NCBI GenBank assembly: GCA_964355425.1
Contig: CAYHDN010000018.1
Coordinates: 1-14,783 of the forward strand
From: CAYHDN01 sp964355425
GTDB taxonomy: Bacteria; Patescibacteriota; UBA1384; XYA2-FULL-43-10; CAINNR01
Length of the DNA stretch: 14,783 nt
Direction: 5' to 3'
The notes under the pieces are model-generated. The model ran no database searches. It saw nothing but the letters and a program-made list of their open reading frames with translations, and had not been told where the DNA came from. Below are positions 6,619-13,702 of the stretch, one piece after another; positions within the stretch are counted from its first letter, which is position 1, and every line of letters starts with the position of its first letter. A program made the position numbers and the translations under genes.

Positions 6619-6888
6619 GTGAGCAAAGAAAGTAAAAAACTTCAGAGAATTTTTAAAGGTGTTGCCAATCACCGACGCATTGATATACTTCGATTAATAA
6701 ACAGATCACCTGCGATTACTTTGCATCTCATTGCTGAAAAACTCGATTGCAATTTTAAAACCATTTCCGAGCACACTAAAAAACTAGTGATTGCTGGTTT
6801 AATTAATAAAAGATATCAAGGCAATTCTGTCATACACACTCTCTCGCCCTATGGCAAAAAAATGGTAAAGGTTCTACAACTATTCTAA
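6619..6888 (+). CDS. ArsR-like winged-helix transcriptional regulator
   Basis: 89 residues from GTG 6619. The order fits an ArsR/MarR-type winged helix: a first helix (SKKLQRIFKGVANHRRIDIL), a helix-turn-helix with ITLHLIAEKLDCNFKTISEHTKKL, and a wing with LINKRYQGNSVIHTLSPYGKKMV. This matches the one-domain ArsR layout in which the HTH reads LAxxLxxxxxTVSxHLKxL. I see no cysteine pair typical of metal sensors; the single Cys sits in the HTH. I reject the in-frame ATG at 6598 because it lies upstream of the -10. The gene is bracketed by two palindromes: one on its promoter, one overlapping its last five codons and stop. It most likely represses itself and perhaps queH downstream. The effector is unknown. 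Confidence 0.8.
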   Translation: MSKESKKLQRIFKGVANHRRIDILRLINRSPAITLHLIAEKLDCNFKTISEHTKKLVIAGLINKRYQGNSVIHTLSPYGKKMVKVLQLF

Positions 6889-6911
6889 TATTCTGCAGAA
6901 TATTAGAATAG
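6880..6911. promoter_or_regulatory. Perfect 32-bp palindrome, probable operator copy 2
   Basis: CTATTCTAATATTCTG followed by its exact complement. It overlaps the end of the regulator gene and ends 24 nt before the queH ATG. It shares the upstream flank GGTTCTACA (6870-6878) with copy 1. A TAGAAT (6904-6909) in its right arm could be a -10 for queH, though no -35 supports it. Confidence 0.7.
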
Positions 6912-6935
6912 ATAGTAAATCTTTGAGACAACACT

Positions 6936-7553
6936 ATGAATCGCGATACTTGTAAAAAGCAAATTCTATTACATGCTTGTTGTGCGGTTTGTACGGCTGG
7001 GGTTTATTATCAGTTGAAAGATAATTTTAATCTGACGTTTTTTTGGTATAATCCAAATATTTTTCCCAAAGCTGAACATGACCGGCGGCTGACAGAGCTT
7101 TTAAATTTTTGTGATAAATTGAATATCAAAATTATTGTCGGTGATTATGACTGGGAAGAAGAACATAGATATTGGCGCAAAATTATAAAAGGATTAGAAA
7201 AAGAACCGGAACGTGGCAAACGTTGCAAGATTTGTTACCAAATGCGGCTTGAGGCAACAGCAATAGTCGCGGCACAATCCAATAATCATCACGCCGGCGG
7301 ATTTGACTGCTTTGGCGCCGAACTATCAATCTCTCCACACAAAGACGCGGAATTGATAAACAAGATAGGTTCCGAAGTTGAGCAAAAGGTCCATTCGACT
7401 CGGCAAAGCCTCGCTCAGAATGCTGGGCAGCGAATAAAATATCTGCCCAGCAATTTCAAAAAGAACGGCGGCTTCCAAAAGTCATCCGAAATATCCAAAA
7501 AACATAAACTCTACCGCCAGAACTACTGTGGCTGCGAATATAGTAGGCGATAA
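6936..7553 (+). CDS. queH: Epoxyqueuosine reductase QueH
   Basis: 205 residues of the QueH (DUF208) family, which performs the last step of queuosine synthesis, reducing epoxyqueuosine at position 34 of GUN tRNAs, as the non-orthologous alternative to QueG. Visible motifs: HACCAVC near residue 13 (metal/thiol CC), NPNIFPKAEHDRR, RCKICYQMRLE near 90, LSISPHKD, KYLPSNFKKNGG near 168 and a C-terminal NYCGCEYS. These cysteines are the expected metal ligands. Residues 153-166 (HSTRQSLAQNAGQR) are an extra segment before KYLPS and may be an in-frame repeat insertion. The window's tRNA-His(GUG) is a natural substrate type. There is no clear ribosome-binding site. It lies 47 nt after the regulator stop and ends flush against smpB on the other strand. 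Confidence 0.93.
   Translation: MNRDTCKKQILLHACCAVCTAGVYYQLKDNFNLTFFWYNPNIFPKAEHDRRLTELLNFCDKLNIKIIVGDYDWEEEHRYWRKIIKGLEKEPERGKRCKICYQMRLEATAIVAAQSNNHHAGGFDCFGAELSISPHKDAELINKIGSEVEQKVHSTRQSLAQNAGQRIKYLPSNFKKNGGFQKSSEISKKHKLYRQNYCGCEYSRR
7392..7451. repeat. Hairpin-forming segment within queH
   Basis: CATTC (7392-7396) and GAATG (7418-7422) bracket GGC-AAA-GCC, an imperfect GC-richer hairpin. Next, GCTGGGCAG (7422-7430) pairs exactly with CTGCCCAGC (7443-7451), which encodes the conserved YLPS. The first part encodes the extra residues of QueH, suggesting an in-frame palindromic insertion. Confidence 0.5.
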
Positions 7554-7991
7554 TTAGACCTTAATTTTTCTCCTGGCTTCACGTTCGAGATCACGCTTCT
7601 TCATAGTTTCTCTTTTGTCGTGGAGTTTTTTGCCGCGCGATAGGGCAATTTCCAGTTTTGCTCTCCCCTTTTTCAAATAGATCTTTGTTGGAATAATTGT
7701 TAAACCTTTTTCTACTGATTTACCGACTAATTTTTCAATTTCCGATTTATGCAACAGTAATTTTCTTGTCCGTTGTCGATCACCAGTTAAAACCTCGATA
7801 ATTCCCCCGACCCACCAAGCTTCTCCGCCAATTATTTTGATGTGGGATCCGGTCAAATTTACTTTATTGATTCGCACCGCTTTGATTTCTTCACCGGTTA
7901 AAACTATCCCCGCTTCTAAACTTTCAACAAAAATATATTCGAATCGGGCCTTACGGTTAATGAGATTTTTTGATTTGCGTTGTTTTTTCAT
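7554..7991 (-). CDS. smpB: SsrA-binding protein SmpB
   Basis: 145 residues, close to the usual 150-160. SmpB binds the tRNA-like part of tmRNA and delivers it to stalled ribosomes, its C-terminal tail entering the empty mRNA channel. Visible: KNLINRKARFEYIFVESLEAGIVLTGEEIKAVR (family N-terminal barrel), LTGSHIKIIGGEAWWVGG (usually NLxxSY...), RTRKLLLHKSEIEKL, GLTIIPTKIYLKKGRAKLEIALSRGKKLHDKRE, and a basic tail DLEREARRKIKV. The family Asp-Lys-Arg (DKR) motif is intact. AGGGG precedes the ATG. Its stop codon directly abuts the queH stop (tail to tail, zero spacing). The tmRNA gene lies about 2 kb away rather than adjacent. Confidence 0.97.
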   Translation of the reverse strand: MKKQRKSKNLINRKARFEYIFVESLEAGIVLTGEEIKAVRINKVNLTGSHIKIIGGEAWWVGGIIEVLTGDRQRTRKLLLHKSEIEKLVGKSVEKGLTIIPTKIYLKKGRAKLEIALSRGKKLHDKRETMKKRDLEREARRKIKV

Positions 7992-8088
7992 TATCCCCTA
8001 ACGAAATTACAAATCTCGCAAAAGTACAAAATTACAAATTTCTTTATCTGTACTAAATTTATGTAAATATCTGTGTAGTTTCTACTTT

Positions 8089-9099
8089 TTAGTCCCGAGA
8101 AAAGATCTTTGAGATCGTTGGCCATTCAAGAATGATAACGGAGAGAGATGCCGCCAGCGGAATAGCTAAAATTGCTCCAACAATCCCCATTAATTTAGCA
8201 CCAATCAATATTGCAACAATTATTACAACTGGAGAAATTCCGACCGCTTTTTGCATTATTTTCGGCACTAAAATATTATTTTCAATAATCTGGACAGCGA
8301 GATAGTAGATTACCACAAATAGCGCTTTCCAAGGTGAAATAGTTAATGCAAAAAGTGCAGCGATGGCGCCGGAAATAAATGGACCGACAGTCGGAATGAT
8401 TTCTAAAAGTCCGGCAATCAAAGCCAAAATAAGCGCATAGGGCACGCCTATAATTGAAAGACCAATGAAGTCGATAATAAAAACAATAATTCCAAGAAAA
8501 ATTTGCCCCTGAAACCAACTGCCAATTTTATAAGCAATTTTATTAATTACACCAATTCCACTTTCTTTGTGCTTTGGTGAAAAAAGCGATGAGATATATT
8601 CCCTAATGTTGGCTTCATCCAAAAGCATGTAAAATGTTAATACAATTATCATTAAAATAGTGAAAATACCGCCGATTATACCAGCAGTGAGAGTAAAAAT
8701 ATTTGATGTTAACAAACCAAGGTTTGCCGACAAATTCTCGAGAGTTTTTCGAATCTCCGGAGTATATTGACGCAGAGAATCAAAATTAGTATCAGCAATG
8801 TATTGCGGAATAGAGTTTGCTAATTCAGCAACTTGATTTACAAGCGGCGGAATAATGATGTAGAAAACTGTGGCGAAAATTATCAAGAGTAATATAAATA
8901 AAGAAATAATTGATAAAACCCGCCCGATTTTTTTTTGCCAATTTTTTACAACTGGAGAAAAGGTCGCAACTAGAATCAAAACAATAAAAAGTAATGCAAT
9001 AATGTCTCTAATAAAAAATAATAAATAAAAAACTAAGGCAATTAGAAAAACTTTAATAACTGTCCAAGTCGAAATTTCAATTTTTGTTCGATTCTCCAT
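8089..9099 (-). CDS. AI-2E/PerM family transporter-like membrane protein
   Basis: 336 residues of the AI-2E transporter superfamily (PF01594; PerM, YhhT, TqsA relatives). It has a basic N-terminus, an early pair of hydrophobic segments (VIKVFLIALVFYLLFFI and IALLFIVLILVATFSPVV), a soluble stretch around residues 85-130 (PPLVNQVAELANSIPQYI) and several later spans. Family motifs include ISSLFSPKHKE, GLLEIIPTVGPFISGAIAAL and the C-terminal GIVGAILAIPLAASLSV. Members include exporters of AI-2 and ion antiporters, so the substrate cannot be told from sequence. An ideal AGGAGG lies 5 nt upstream of the ATG. It sits 27 nt after tRNA-Pro on the same strand and may share its transcript, or use a short AT-rich promoter between them. 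Confidence 0.92.
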   Translation of the reverse strand: MENRTKIEISTWTVIKVFLIALVFYLLFFIRDIIALLFIVLILVATFSPVVKNWQKKIGRVLSIISLFILLLIIFATVFYIIIPPLVNQVAELANSIPQYIADTNFDSLRQYTPEIRKTLENLSANLGLLTSNIFTLTAGIIGGIFTILMIIVLTFYMLLDEANIREYISSLFSPKHKESGIGVINKIAYKIGSWFQGQIFLGIIVFIIDFIGLSIIGVPYALILALIAGLLEIIPTVGPFISGAIAALFALTISPWKALFVVIYYLAVQIIENNILVPKIMQKAVGISPVVIIVAILIGAKLMGIVGAILAIPLAASLSVIILEWPTISKIFSRD

Positions 9100-9126
9100 A
9101 AATCCTCCTAATATACTATCTTATAT

Positions 9127-9203
9127 TGGTCGGAGAACCGGGATTTGAACCCGGGACCTCGGCGTCCCGAACGCCGCACGCTACCGGGCTGCGCTATTCT
9201 CCG
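9127..9203 (-). tRNA. tRNA-Pro(CGG)
   Basis: 77 nt with encoded CCA. Acceptor CGGAGAA pairs with TTCTCCG, and the anticodon stem CGGCG/CGCCG encloses the loop TTCGGGA with anticodon CGG. The T-loop is the standard TTCAAAT. All arms pair. Confidence 0.97.
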
Positions 9204-9218
9204 CTGACTTTTGACTTT

Positions 9219-9244
9219 ATCATACGCTATTTTTGTGCTAAAAT
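9219..9244. promoter_or_regulatory. Divergent tRNA promoters
   Basis: Minus strand: TATGAT (9224-9219) is a -10 for tRNA-Pro with a poor -35. Plus strand: TGCTAAAAT (9236-9244) is a TGn-extended -10, ending 12 nt before tRNA-Arg(CCU). The two genes are 53 nt apart, so the promoters face away from each other within the same short spacer. Confidence 0.5.
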
Positions 9245-9256
9245 CCAGAGAGAAAT

Positions 9257-9331
9257 GCCCTCGTAGTTCAACGGATAGAACAAGGGACTCCTAAGCCCTA
9301 GATACAGGTCCGACTCCTGTCGAGGGTGCCA
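9257..9331 (+). tRNA. tRNA-Arg(CCT)
   Basis: 75 nt with encoded CCA. Acceptor GCCCTCG/CGAGGGT, anticodon loop CTCCTAA giving anticodon CCT. The anticodon stem has an A-G mismatch at its loop end (31/39). The T-loop is TCCGACT, with C in place of U55. Decodes AGG. Confidence 0.9.
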
Positions 9332-9348
9332 TTTCTTTCAATACTTTG

Positions 9349-9398
9349 AACAAAAACCCCCATTTCATTTCATTCAATGTAAACTGGGGATTTTTGTT
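9349..9398 (-). terminator. Terminator of the rny-ymdB-HU operon
   Basis: On the minus strand AACAAAAATCCCC (9398-9386) pairs with GGGGGTTTTTGTT (9361-9349), 13 bp with one G-U, ending in a T-run. On the plus strand the same position is a C-A mismatch, so it favours the minus-strand operon. The 24-nt loop is almost exactly the 23-base repeat. Confidence 0.75.
9363..9385 (+). repeat. 23-base repeat, copy 1
   Basis: TTTCATTTCATTCAA, then one variable base (T here), then GTAAACT. The same 23 bases occur at 13992-14014 and 14233-14255 in the tRNA cluster. This copy forms the loop of the terminator hairpin. Confidence 0.85.
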
Positions 9399-9434
9399 AT
9401 ATAGAACTTGTGTTTTTGATTTCTTTTTTAAGAT

Positions 9435-9481
9435 CCCGAAACACCCGTCTCGCCTACGGCTTGCCGAGGCGGAAGTTCGGG
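9435..9481. repeat. Nested palindromic (REP-like) element after the HU gene
   Basis: CCCGAA (9435-9440) and TTCGGG (9476-9481) enclose an inner hairpin: CGCCT/AGGCG and CGGC/GCCG around TT (9451-9471). It is GC-richer than its surroundings and has no T-run on the side needed for a terminator. Confidence 0.6.
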
Positions 9482-9490
9482 AAGACTTCG

Positions 9491-9766
9491 TCACTTTCTG
9501 ACGTCTTTCTTCAGTGATCTGGCTGGCCGGAAACGCGGCATTTTTGTCGCCGCAATTTTGATTTTTGCTCCGGTTCGCGGATTAACTCCGGCGCGAGCTT
9601 TGCGTTTTCCAACATCGAAGGTGCCAAATCCGGTCAAAGTTACCTTCCCGCCCTTTTTGAGCTCTTTAGAAATTAGATCCAACGCAGTATCCAGTCCAAC
9701 AGTTGCCTCCCTGCGTGAGAGACCGGTTTTTTTCGCAACTGATTCAATCAGTTCGCTTTTATTCAT
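9491..9766 (-). CDS. hup: HU/IHF-family DNA-binding protein
   Basis: 91 residues, standard HU length. HU dimers bend and compact DNA. Helical N-terminal half MNKSELIESVAKKTGLSRRE and ALDLISKELKKGGKVTL; the signature GFGTFDVGKRKARAGVNPRTGAKIKI gives the beta-arm with conserved Arg and Pro (NPRTG), and the C-terminal helix PRFRPARSLKKDVRK. A dimer-type HU is more likely than an IHF subunit, since no partner gene is here. AAAGGA precedes the ATG. It is third in an operon after rny and the phosphodiesterase gene, 20 nt downstream of the latter, and ends just before a palindromic element and terminator. Confidence 0.95.
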   Translation of the reverse strand: MNKSELIESVAKKTGLSRREATVGLDTALDLISKELKKGGKVTLTGFGTFDVGKRKARAGVNPRTGAKIKIAATKMPRFRPARSLKKDVRK

Positions 9767-9786
9767 GCTTTCCTTTCGCCTCCTCC

Positions 9787-10584
9787 TTATTCTCCAAGAT
9801 TAATATTCTGATTAATTCTTTCAACCCGTAAACAAATTTTCTTTTCTGGGTCTAGCTCAATTATCATCGCAGAGAAATTTACCTCTCCACTTGCTACTTT
9901 ATGCGATGCCGGCAATTGTGTCAAGAACTTTTCAATAATAATTTCTTTTTCAACTCCAAGAACTGAATCAATCGGCCCAACCATGCCAACATCAGTAATA
10001 TAACCCGTACCACCGGGAAAAATCGTCTCATCCGAAGTTTGAACATGAGTATGAGTCCCAATAATTGCCGCGGCTTTTCCATCTAGAAATCTGGCAAAAG
10101 CGATTTTTTCCGATGTTGCCTCGGCGTGAAAATCAATGACTGTCGGCAAGTTTTCCCCCTGCTCCAAATATTTTTCTGCCATTCTAAACGGATCGTCCAA
10201 ATCATCAGGCATAAAAACCCGACCTTGAAGATTGATTATCGCTATTTTCTTCTTGCCTTTTTCCAGAATAATCAGTCCTCTTCCGGGAGCTTCCTCCGGA
10301 TAATTTAACGGTCTAATAACCTTAGTTGTCGAATCATCCAAATGTTCAATGATGTCTTTGTTGTTCCAAATATGATTTCCTGAAGTAAATAAATCAATCC
10401 CGGCGTCGATCATTTCCTGATAGGTTTCAAAAGTCATTCCATTCCCGGCAGCCAAATTTTCACCATTAGCAACAACAAAATCAATGCCATACTTTTTTTT
10501 CAGTTGCGGCAATATTTTTTTCGTCGCATTTCTTCCAGGCCGACCGACGATGTCACCGATAAATAAAATTTTTATATTTTCCAT
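9787..10584 (-). CDS. ymdB: YmdB-family metallophosphoesterase (2',3'-cAMP phosphodiesterase family)
   Basis: 265 residues of the TIGR00282/YmdB family, binuclear metal phosphodiesterases; the Bacillus member hydrolyses 2',3'-cyclic nucleotides made by RNA breakdown. Metal-ligand motifs: GDIVGRPGR with D11, VANGENLAAG with N40, E42 and N43, SGNHIWNNKD with N70 and H71, DFHAEATSEK with D151, H153 and E155, and GTHTHVQTSDE with H178 and H180. The set is complete, so it should be active. It starts 3 nt after the rny stop and has no visible ribosome-binding site, implying coupled translation. The neighbour RNase Y is the established partner in many bacteria. Symbol follows the Bacillus gene. Confidence 0.93.
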   Translation of the reverse strand: MENIKILFIGDIVGRPGRNATKKILPQLKKKYGIDFVVANGENLAAGNGMTFETYQEMIDAGIDLFTSGNHIWNNKDIIEHLDDSTTKVIRPLNYPEEAPGRGLIILEKGKKKIAIINLQGRVFMPDDLDDPFRMAEKYLEQGENLPTVIDFHAEATSEKIAFARFLDGKAAAIIGTHTHVQTSDETIFPGGTGYITDVGMVGPIDSVLGVEKEIIIEKFLTQLPASHKVASGEVNFSAMIIELDPEKKICLRVERINQNINLGE

Positions 10585-10587
10585 TAT

Positions 10588-12108
10588 TTATTTTGCGTAT
10601 TCTATTGCTCGGACTTCTCTTATTACATTTACCTTAATTTGACCGGGGTATTGCATTTCGGCTTCAATTTTCTTGGCAATTTCCTTTGATAATTTTTCCG
10701 CCGAAAGATCATCAACCTCCTCGGGAATTACAATTACCCGGACTTCGCGACCAGCCTGAATAGCAAATGATTTTTCAACACCAGGAGAGGAATTGGCAAT
10801 ATTTTCTAAATCTTTCAATCGCTTGATGTAGGTTTCCAGCGACTCACGTCTTGCTCCTGGTCTAGCGGAAGAAATTGCATCCGCGGCCTGGACGATTGCC
10901 GCTTCAACAGATTTTATTTCAATATCTTCATGATGAGCCTCGATGGCATGAATAATTTTTGGATCAATTTTAAACTTTCTGGCGATATCGGCCGAAATGA
11001 CCGCATGATTTCCCGGAACGTCCTGATCGACTGCTTTTCCCAGATCATGTAAAAGGCCAGCAGTTTTGGCGATGTTGACCCCAGCACCAAGTTCCTCGGC
11101 CAAAAGTCCGGCGATTAAAGCGACTTCGACGGAATGCTTTAACTGATTTTGACCATAGGATGTTCGAAATTTTAAGCGGCCCAAAATTTTAATGATTTCC
11201 GGAGCCAGTCCAGCAATTCCAACTTCATAAGCTGCTTCATCGCCGGAATGTTTAATATCTTCAGACACCTCTTTTTTCGCTTTGTCATACATCTCCTCAA
11301 TCCTCGTTGGATTGATTCTACCGTCAGTAACTAATTTCTCCAGTGTCACTTTGGCTAACTGTCGTCTGAGCGGATCAAATGATGAAAGGACAACCATCTC
11401 CGGAGTATCATCAATGATTAGATCGACTCCAGTCACCTTCTCAAAAGACTGAATGTTGCGACCTTCGCGGCCAATAATCCGGCCTTTCATCTCGTCGGAC
11501 GGAATCGGCAAAGATGAAATTGTCGTTTCAGCAGCAAAATCTGGCGCCAATCTCTGAATTGCTGCGGCAATTACTTCACGCGCTTTACTGTCAGCCTCCT
11601 CCTTAACAAAAGAATTTACTTCTTTAATTTTCTTTACTAACTCGTCCTTGCCTTCCTTTTCAACCAAATTCAGAAGTACCTGCTTAGCCTCCTCTTTGTC
11701 CATCTTAGCAATTCGCTCCAAACTCTCTTCCTGCTTAACACGTAAATCACGTAAAGTTTGTTTCAAACCTTCAACTTCTTCGCCCTTTTTTGATAAATTT
11801 TTTCTCTCCCCTTCAAGTTGGTCAAACTTTCTGTCAAGACCGATTTCCCGGCCTCTAAGAGATCTCTCAAGTTCAGCAATCTCTCTTTCTTTTAGGCCTA
11901 ATTCTTTTTTAATTTCTTCTTTGACTTTTAACGATTCATCTTTGGCGACAATTAAAAGCTCTTTACTTTCTGTTTTAGCTTCAGAAATAATTTTATCTGC
12001 TTTGAATTTTGCACCATCAACTTGTTTACTAGTTAAGATCCGGAATAGTAAAAAACCAATCCCGCCGCCAATAATTAAGGCGGCAATCGCAATTATTATA
12101 GTTATCAC
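10588..12108 (-). CDS. rny: Ribonuclease Y
   Basis: 506 residues, normal length. RNase Y is a membrane-tethered endonuclease that starts mRNA decay. The N-terminal span is about residues 2-24, followed by a long Lys/Glu-rich coiled coil to about 150. The KH RNA-binding domain holds GRIIGREGRNIQSFE near 213, and the HD domain holds HSVEVALIAGLLAEELG and LLHDLGKAVD near 354, with HHEDIE after it. The start is GTG at 12108; an in-frame TAG lies 9 bases upstream and no other start fits. Only a weak AGG precedes it. It is first in the operon with the YmdB-type gene and HU, and has its own promoter at 12153-12181. Confidence 0.96.
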   Translation of the reverse strand: MITIIIAIAALIIGGGIGFLLFRILTSKQVDGAKFKADKIISEAKTESKELLIVAKDESLKVKEEIKKELGLKEREIAELERSLRGREIGLDRKFDQLEGERKNLSKKGEEVEGLKQTLRDLRVKQEESLERIAKMDKEEAKQVLLNLVEKEGKDELVKKIKEVNSFVKEEADSKAREVIAAAIQRLAPDFAAETTISSLPIPSDEMKGRIIGREGRNIQSFEKVTGVDLIIDDTPEMVVLSSFDPLRRQLAKVTLEKLVTDGRINPTRIEEMYDKAKKEVSEDIKHSGDEAAYEVGIAGLAPEIIKILGRLKFRTSYGQNQLKHSVEVALIAGLLAEELGAGVNIAKTAGLLHDLGKAVDQDVPGNHAVISADIARKFKIDPKIIHAIEAHHEDIEIKSVEAAIVQAADAISSARPGARRESLETYIKRLKDLENIANSSPGVEKSFAIQAGREVRVIVIPEEVDDLSAEKLSKEIAKKIEAEMQYPGQIKVNVIREVRAIEYAK

Positions 12109-12152
12109 CTTGGCCTACTTTCATTGTCATAATTTTTATCCCTCTGAAATTT

Positions 12153-12181
12153 ATTCTAGCTGGTTTTTTCTTTTTCGTCAA
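12153..12181 (-). promoter_or_regulatory. rny: Promoter of the rny operon
   Basis: Minus strand TTGACG (12181-12176), 17-nt spacer, TAGAAT (12158-12153), each 5 of 6 to consensus. The start is near 12146, giving a leader of about 38 nt before the GTG. It begins right at the base of the upstream gene's terminator. Confidence 0.8.
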
Positions 12182-12182
12182 G

Positions 12183-12216
12183 AAAAATAAACCAGCCGGT
12201 GGACTGGTTTATTTTT
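12183..12216 (-). terminator. Terminator of the signal-peptide protein gene
   Basis: AAAAATAAACCAG and CTGGTTTATTTTT form a perfect 13-bp stem around an 8-nt loop (CCGGTGGA on the plus strand), ending in a T-run. It lies 18 nt past the stop of the upstream minus-strand gene and insulates the rny promoter. Confidence 0.9.
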
Positions 12217-12234
12217 CGACTTATACCTGAACTA

Positions 12235-13608
12235 TTACTCTTTTTTCTCCTCTGGATTTTGTGCCACTGGAGCTTTTCTTCTCGAGGCTCTAACAATTAG
12301 TACAATAATTAAAATTATTATTAGAACTATAACAACCACTCCAATACCGACAGCCCAATAAAATCCGCTGATTATTCTTTGGAAGATCGATTTCTCGCTT
12401 GTTCCGGATTTGTTGTCAGAAGCAGTACCGACAATTATTTCATCAGCGGCGGCAGACTTGGGGCCCGATGCCAAAAGAACAAAAGGATAATTATTTTCTG
12501 GGACATCCTTGCCTTCAATAACAATTTTATACTTGCCTTCGTCCGCCTGGACTGAAGTAGTGTAAGGCGGTTTTTGGACATCTTGTGAAATTACTTCATT
12601 GCCGGCCGGATCGGTTATTGTCATCCCCAGCTCGCTACCGCCAAAATTCAAAGTCAATTTAAAGTCTGCCTTGCCGGTAGCGTTGAAATAGTAAGTTTTT
12701 GTCTCGCCCTTATTAATACCATCGACAATTTCTTGAAGTGCAATATCATCACCCTTAATTACCAATTCCCTTGTTGCCGAAGCTAAGCGACCGGCTCTGG
12801 TTCGAATTCCAAACCAATTGATTATCGCCTCAACCTCTTTTGTCAGCTGGGCTTCATTGTGAAAAGTGGTATAAAGCACTTCACCCTTACCTTCAGAAAA
12901 AGTTAAAACCAATGGTTTATCCTTGATAGTGTTTGAAGTAGTGGTTGACCCTGACTGTATCTTCTCCATAGCTTCTTTTAATTTTTCGCTATCGGAATAA
13001 TCAAGATTCTGATAAGCACTGGCATCATACCCGGTTGTCGGCACATCGCCTGTCATCAGCACTCGAGTGCCAGCCCCGGGCGAATCAACAACTACCCAGG
13101 CGCCCAAGTCATATTTAATCGTCACCGAAGTTTGGCCCAAAACTGAAGCCAATCCGCTGTCGACAACCTTAGCCGCAACATCCCCGGTGGAGCCGATGTG
13201 GGCCGAGGAAACGCTTCCCCCATTAAAATTGATTTTGCCCGGAAATGCTTTTTCAACGACACCGGCGGCAAAATCGGAAGCATAAATTACCCCGCCATTT
13301 TTAACATACTCTTTGATCGCCGATACCATCTCATCGCTCGGGCTTTCAGCTTCACCGGCACAGTTAATATAAATTGCGTCATATTTCTCTAGGGCGGCGG
13401 CAGTAGTCATCTGATCAAAAGTTAACTCCTCTGGCGCAACACCCAATTTCTCGAGAACTGATTTCATATCGTCATAACCAGCTGGCGTTACTGCTAGTTT
13501 GCCGCTGGTTGAGCCGACCGTGGTTTCCGCCAAAACTCCCGGTCCGAAAGCAAATGTTAAAAGCAACGCGATTCCAATCGCCGCCAACCAAAACTTAGTC
13601 CTGAACAT
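12235..13608 (-). CDS. Secreted, C-terminally membrane-anchored protein with amidotransferase-like and PPC-like domains
   Basis: 457 residues from ATG 13608, which has GGAGGGG just upstream; an in-frame TTG at 13620 overlaps that site and is rejected. Signal peptide 1-27 with likely cleavage VLA|E. Residues about 35-250 look like a class I glutamine-amidotransferase/ThuA-like fold: LEKYDAIYINCAG, then VKNGGVIYASDFAAG, then LVLTFSEGKGEVLYTTFHNE. A catalytic Cys-His-Glu set is not evident. Residues about 280-370 resemble a pre-peptidase C-terminal beta-sandwich: GETKTYYFNATGKADFKLTL, ITDPAGNEV, GKYKIVIEG. A membrane span at about 418-439 is followed by a basic tail (RASRRK). It would be displayed outside the membrane, perhaps as a binding protein. 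I do not recognise a named family. Confidence 0.75.
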   Translation of the reverse strand: MFRTKFWLAAIGIALLLTFAFGPGVLAETTVGSTSGKLAVTPAGYDDMKSVLEKLGVAPEELTFDQMTTAAALEKYDAIYINCAGEAESPSDEMVSAIKEYVKNGGVIYASDFAAGVVEKAFPGKINFNGGSVSSAHIGSTGDVAAKVVDSGLASVLGQTSVTIKYDLGAWVVVDSPGAGTRVLMTGDVPTTGYDASAYQNLDYSDSEKLKEAMEKIQSGSTTTSNTIKDKPLVLTFSEGKGEVLYTTFHNEAQLTKEVEAIINWFGIRTRAGRLASATRELVIKGDDIALQEIVDGINKGETKTYYFNATGKADFKLTLNFGGSELGMTITDPAGNEVISQDVQKPPYTTSVQADEGKYKIVIEGKDVPENNYPFVLLASGPKSAAADEIIVGTASDNKSGTSEKSIFQRIISGFYWAVGIGVVVIVLIIILIIVLIVRASRRKAPVAQNPEEKKE

Positions 13609-13644
13609 TTTCCCCTCCAATTTTATTAGTTGATATTTAGCTTT

Positions 13645-13653
13645 ATTATATCA
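13645..13653 (-). promoter_or_regulatory. Extended -10 of the signal-peptide protein gene
   Basis: Minus strand TGATATAAT (13653-13645), a TGn-extended perfect -10. The nearest -35-like TTGCAT is 19 nt upstream, longer than ideal. The start is near 13638, about 30 nt before the ATG. Confidence 0.6.
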
Positions 13654-13702
13654 AATATTTACGAGAATTATGCAAATGGCCGTATTCAAGTTCAGCATTT
13701 TT

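Noticed and set aside
9291..9494. Minus-strand open frame over tRNA-Arg and the terminator
   Set aside because: It covers a tRNA gene, a hairpin and a repeat on the other strand and matches no protein pattern.
11648..12190. A 180-codon plus-strand open frame opposite rny
   Set aside because: It is the antisense of the RNase Y coiled coil, with Ser/Leu/Phe-rich low-complexity composition and no ribosome-binding site or family motifs.
13609..13620. TTG at 13620 as start of the signal-peptide protein
   Set aside because: It overlaps the GGAGGGG ribosome-binding site of the ATG at 13608.
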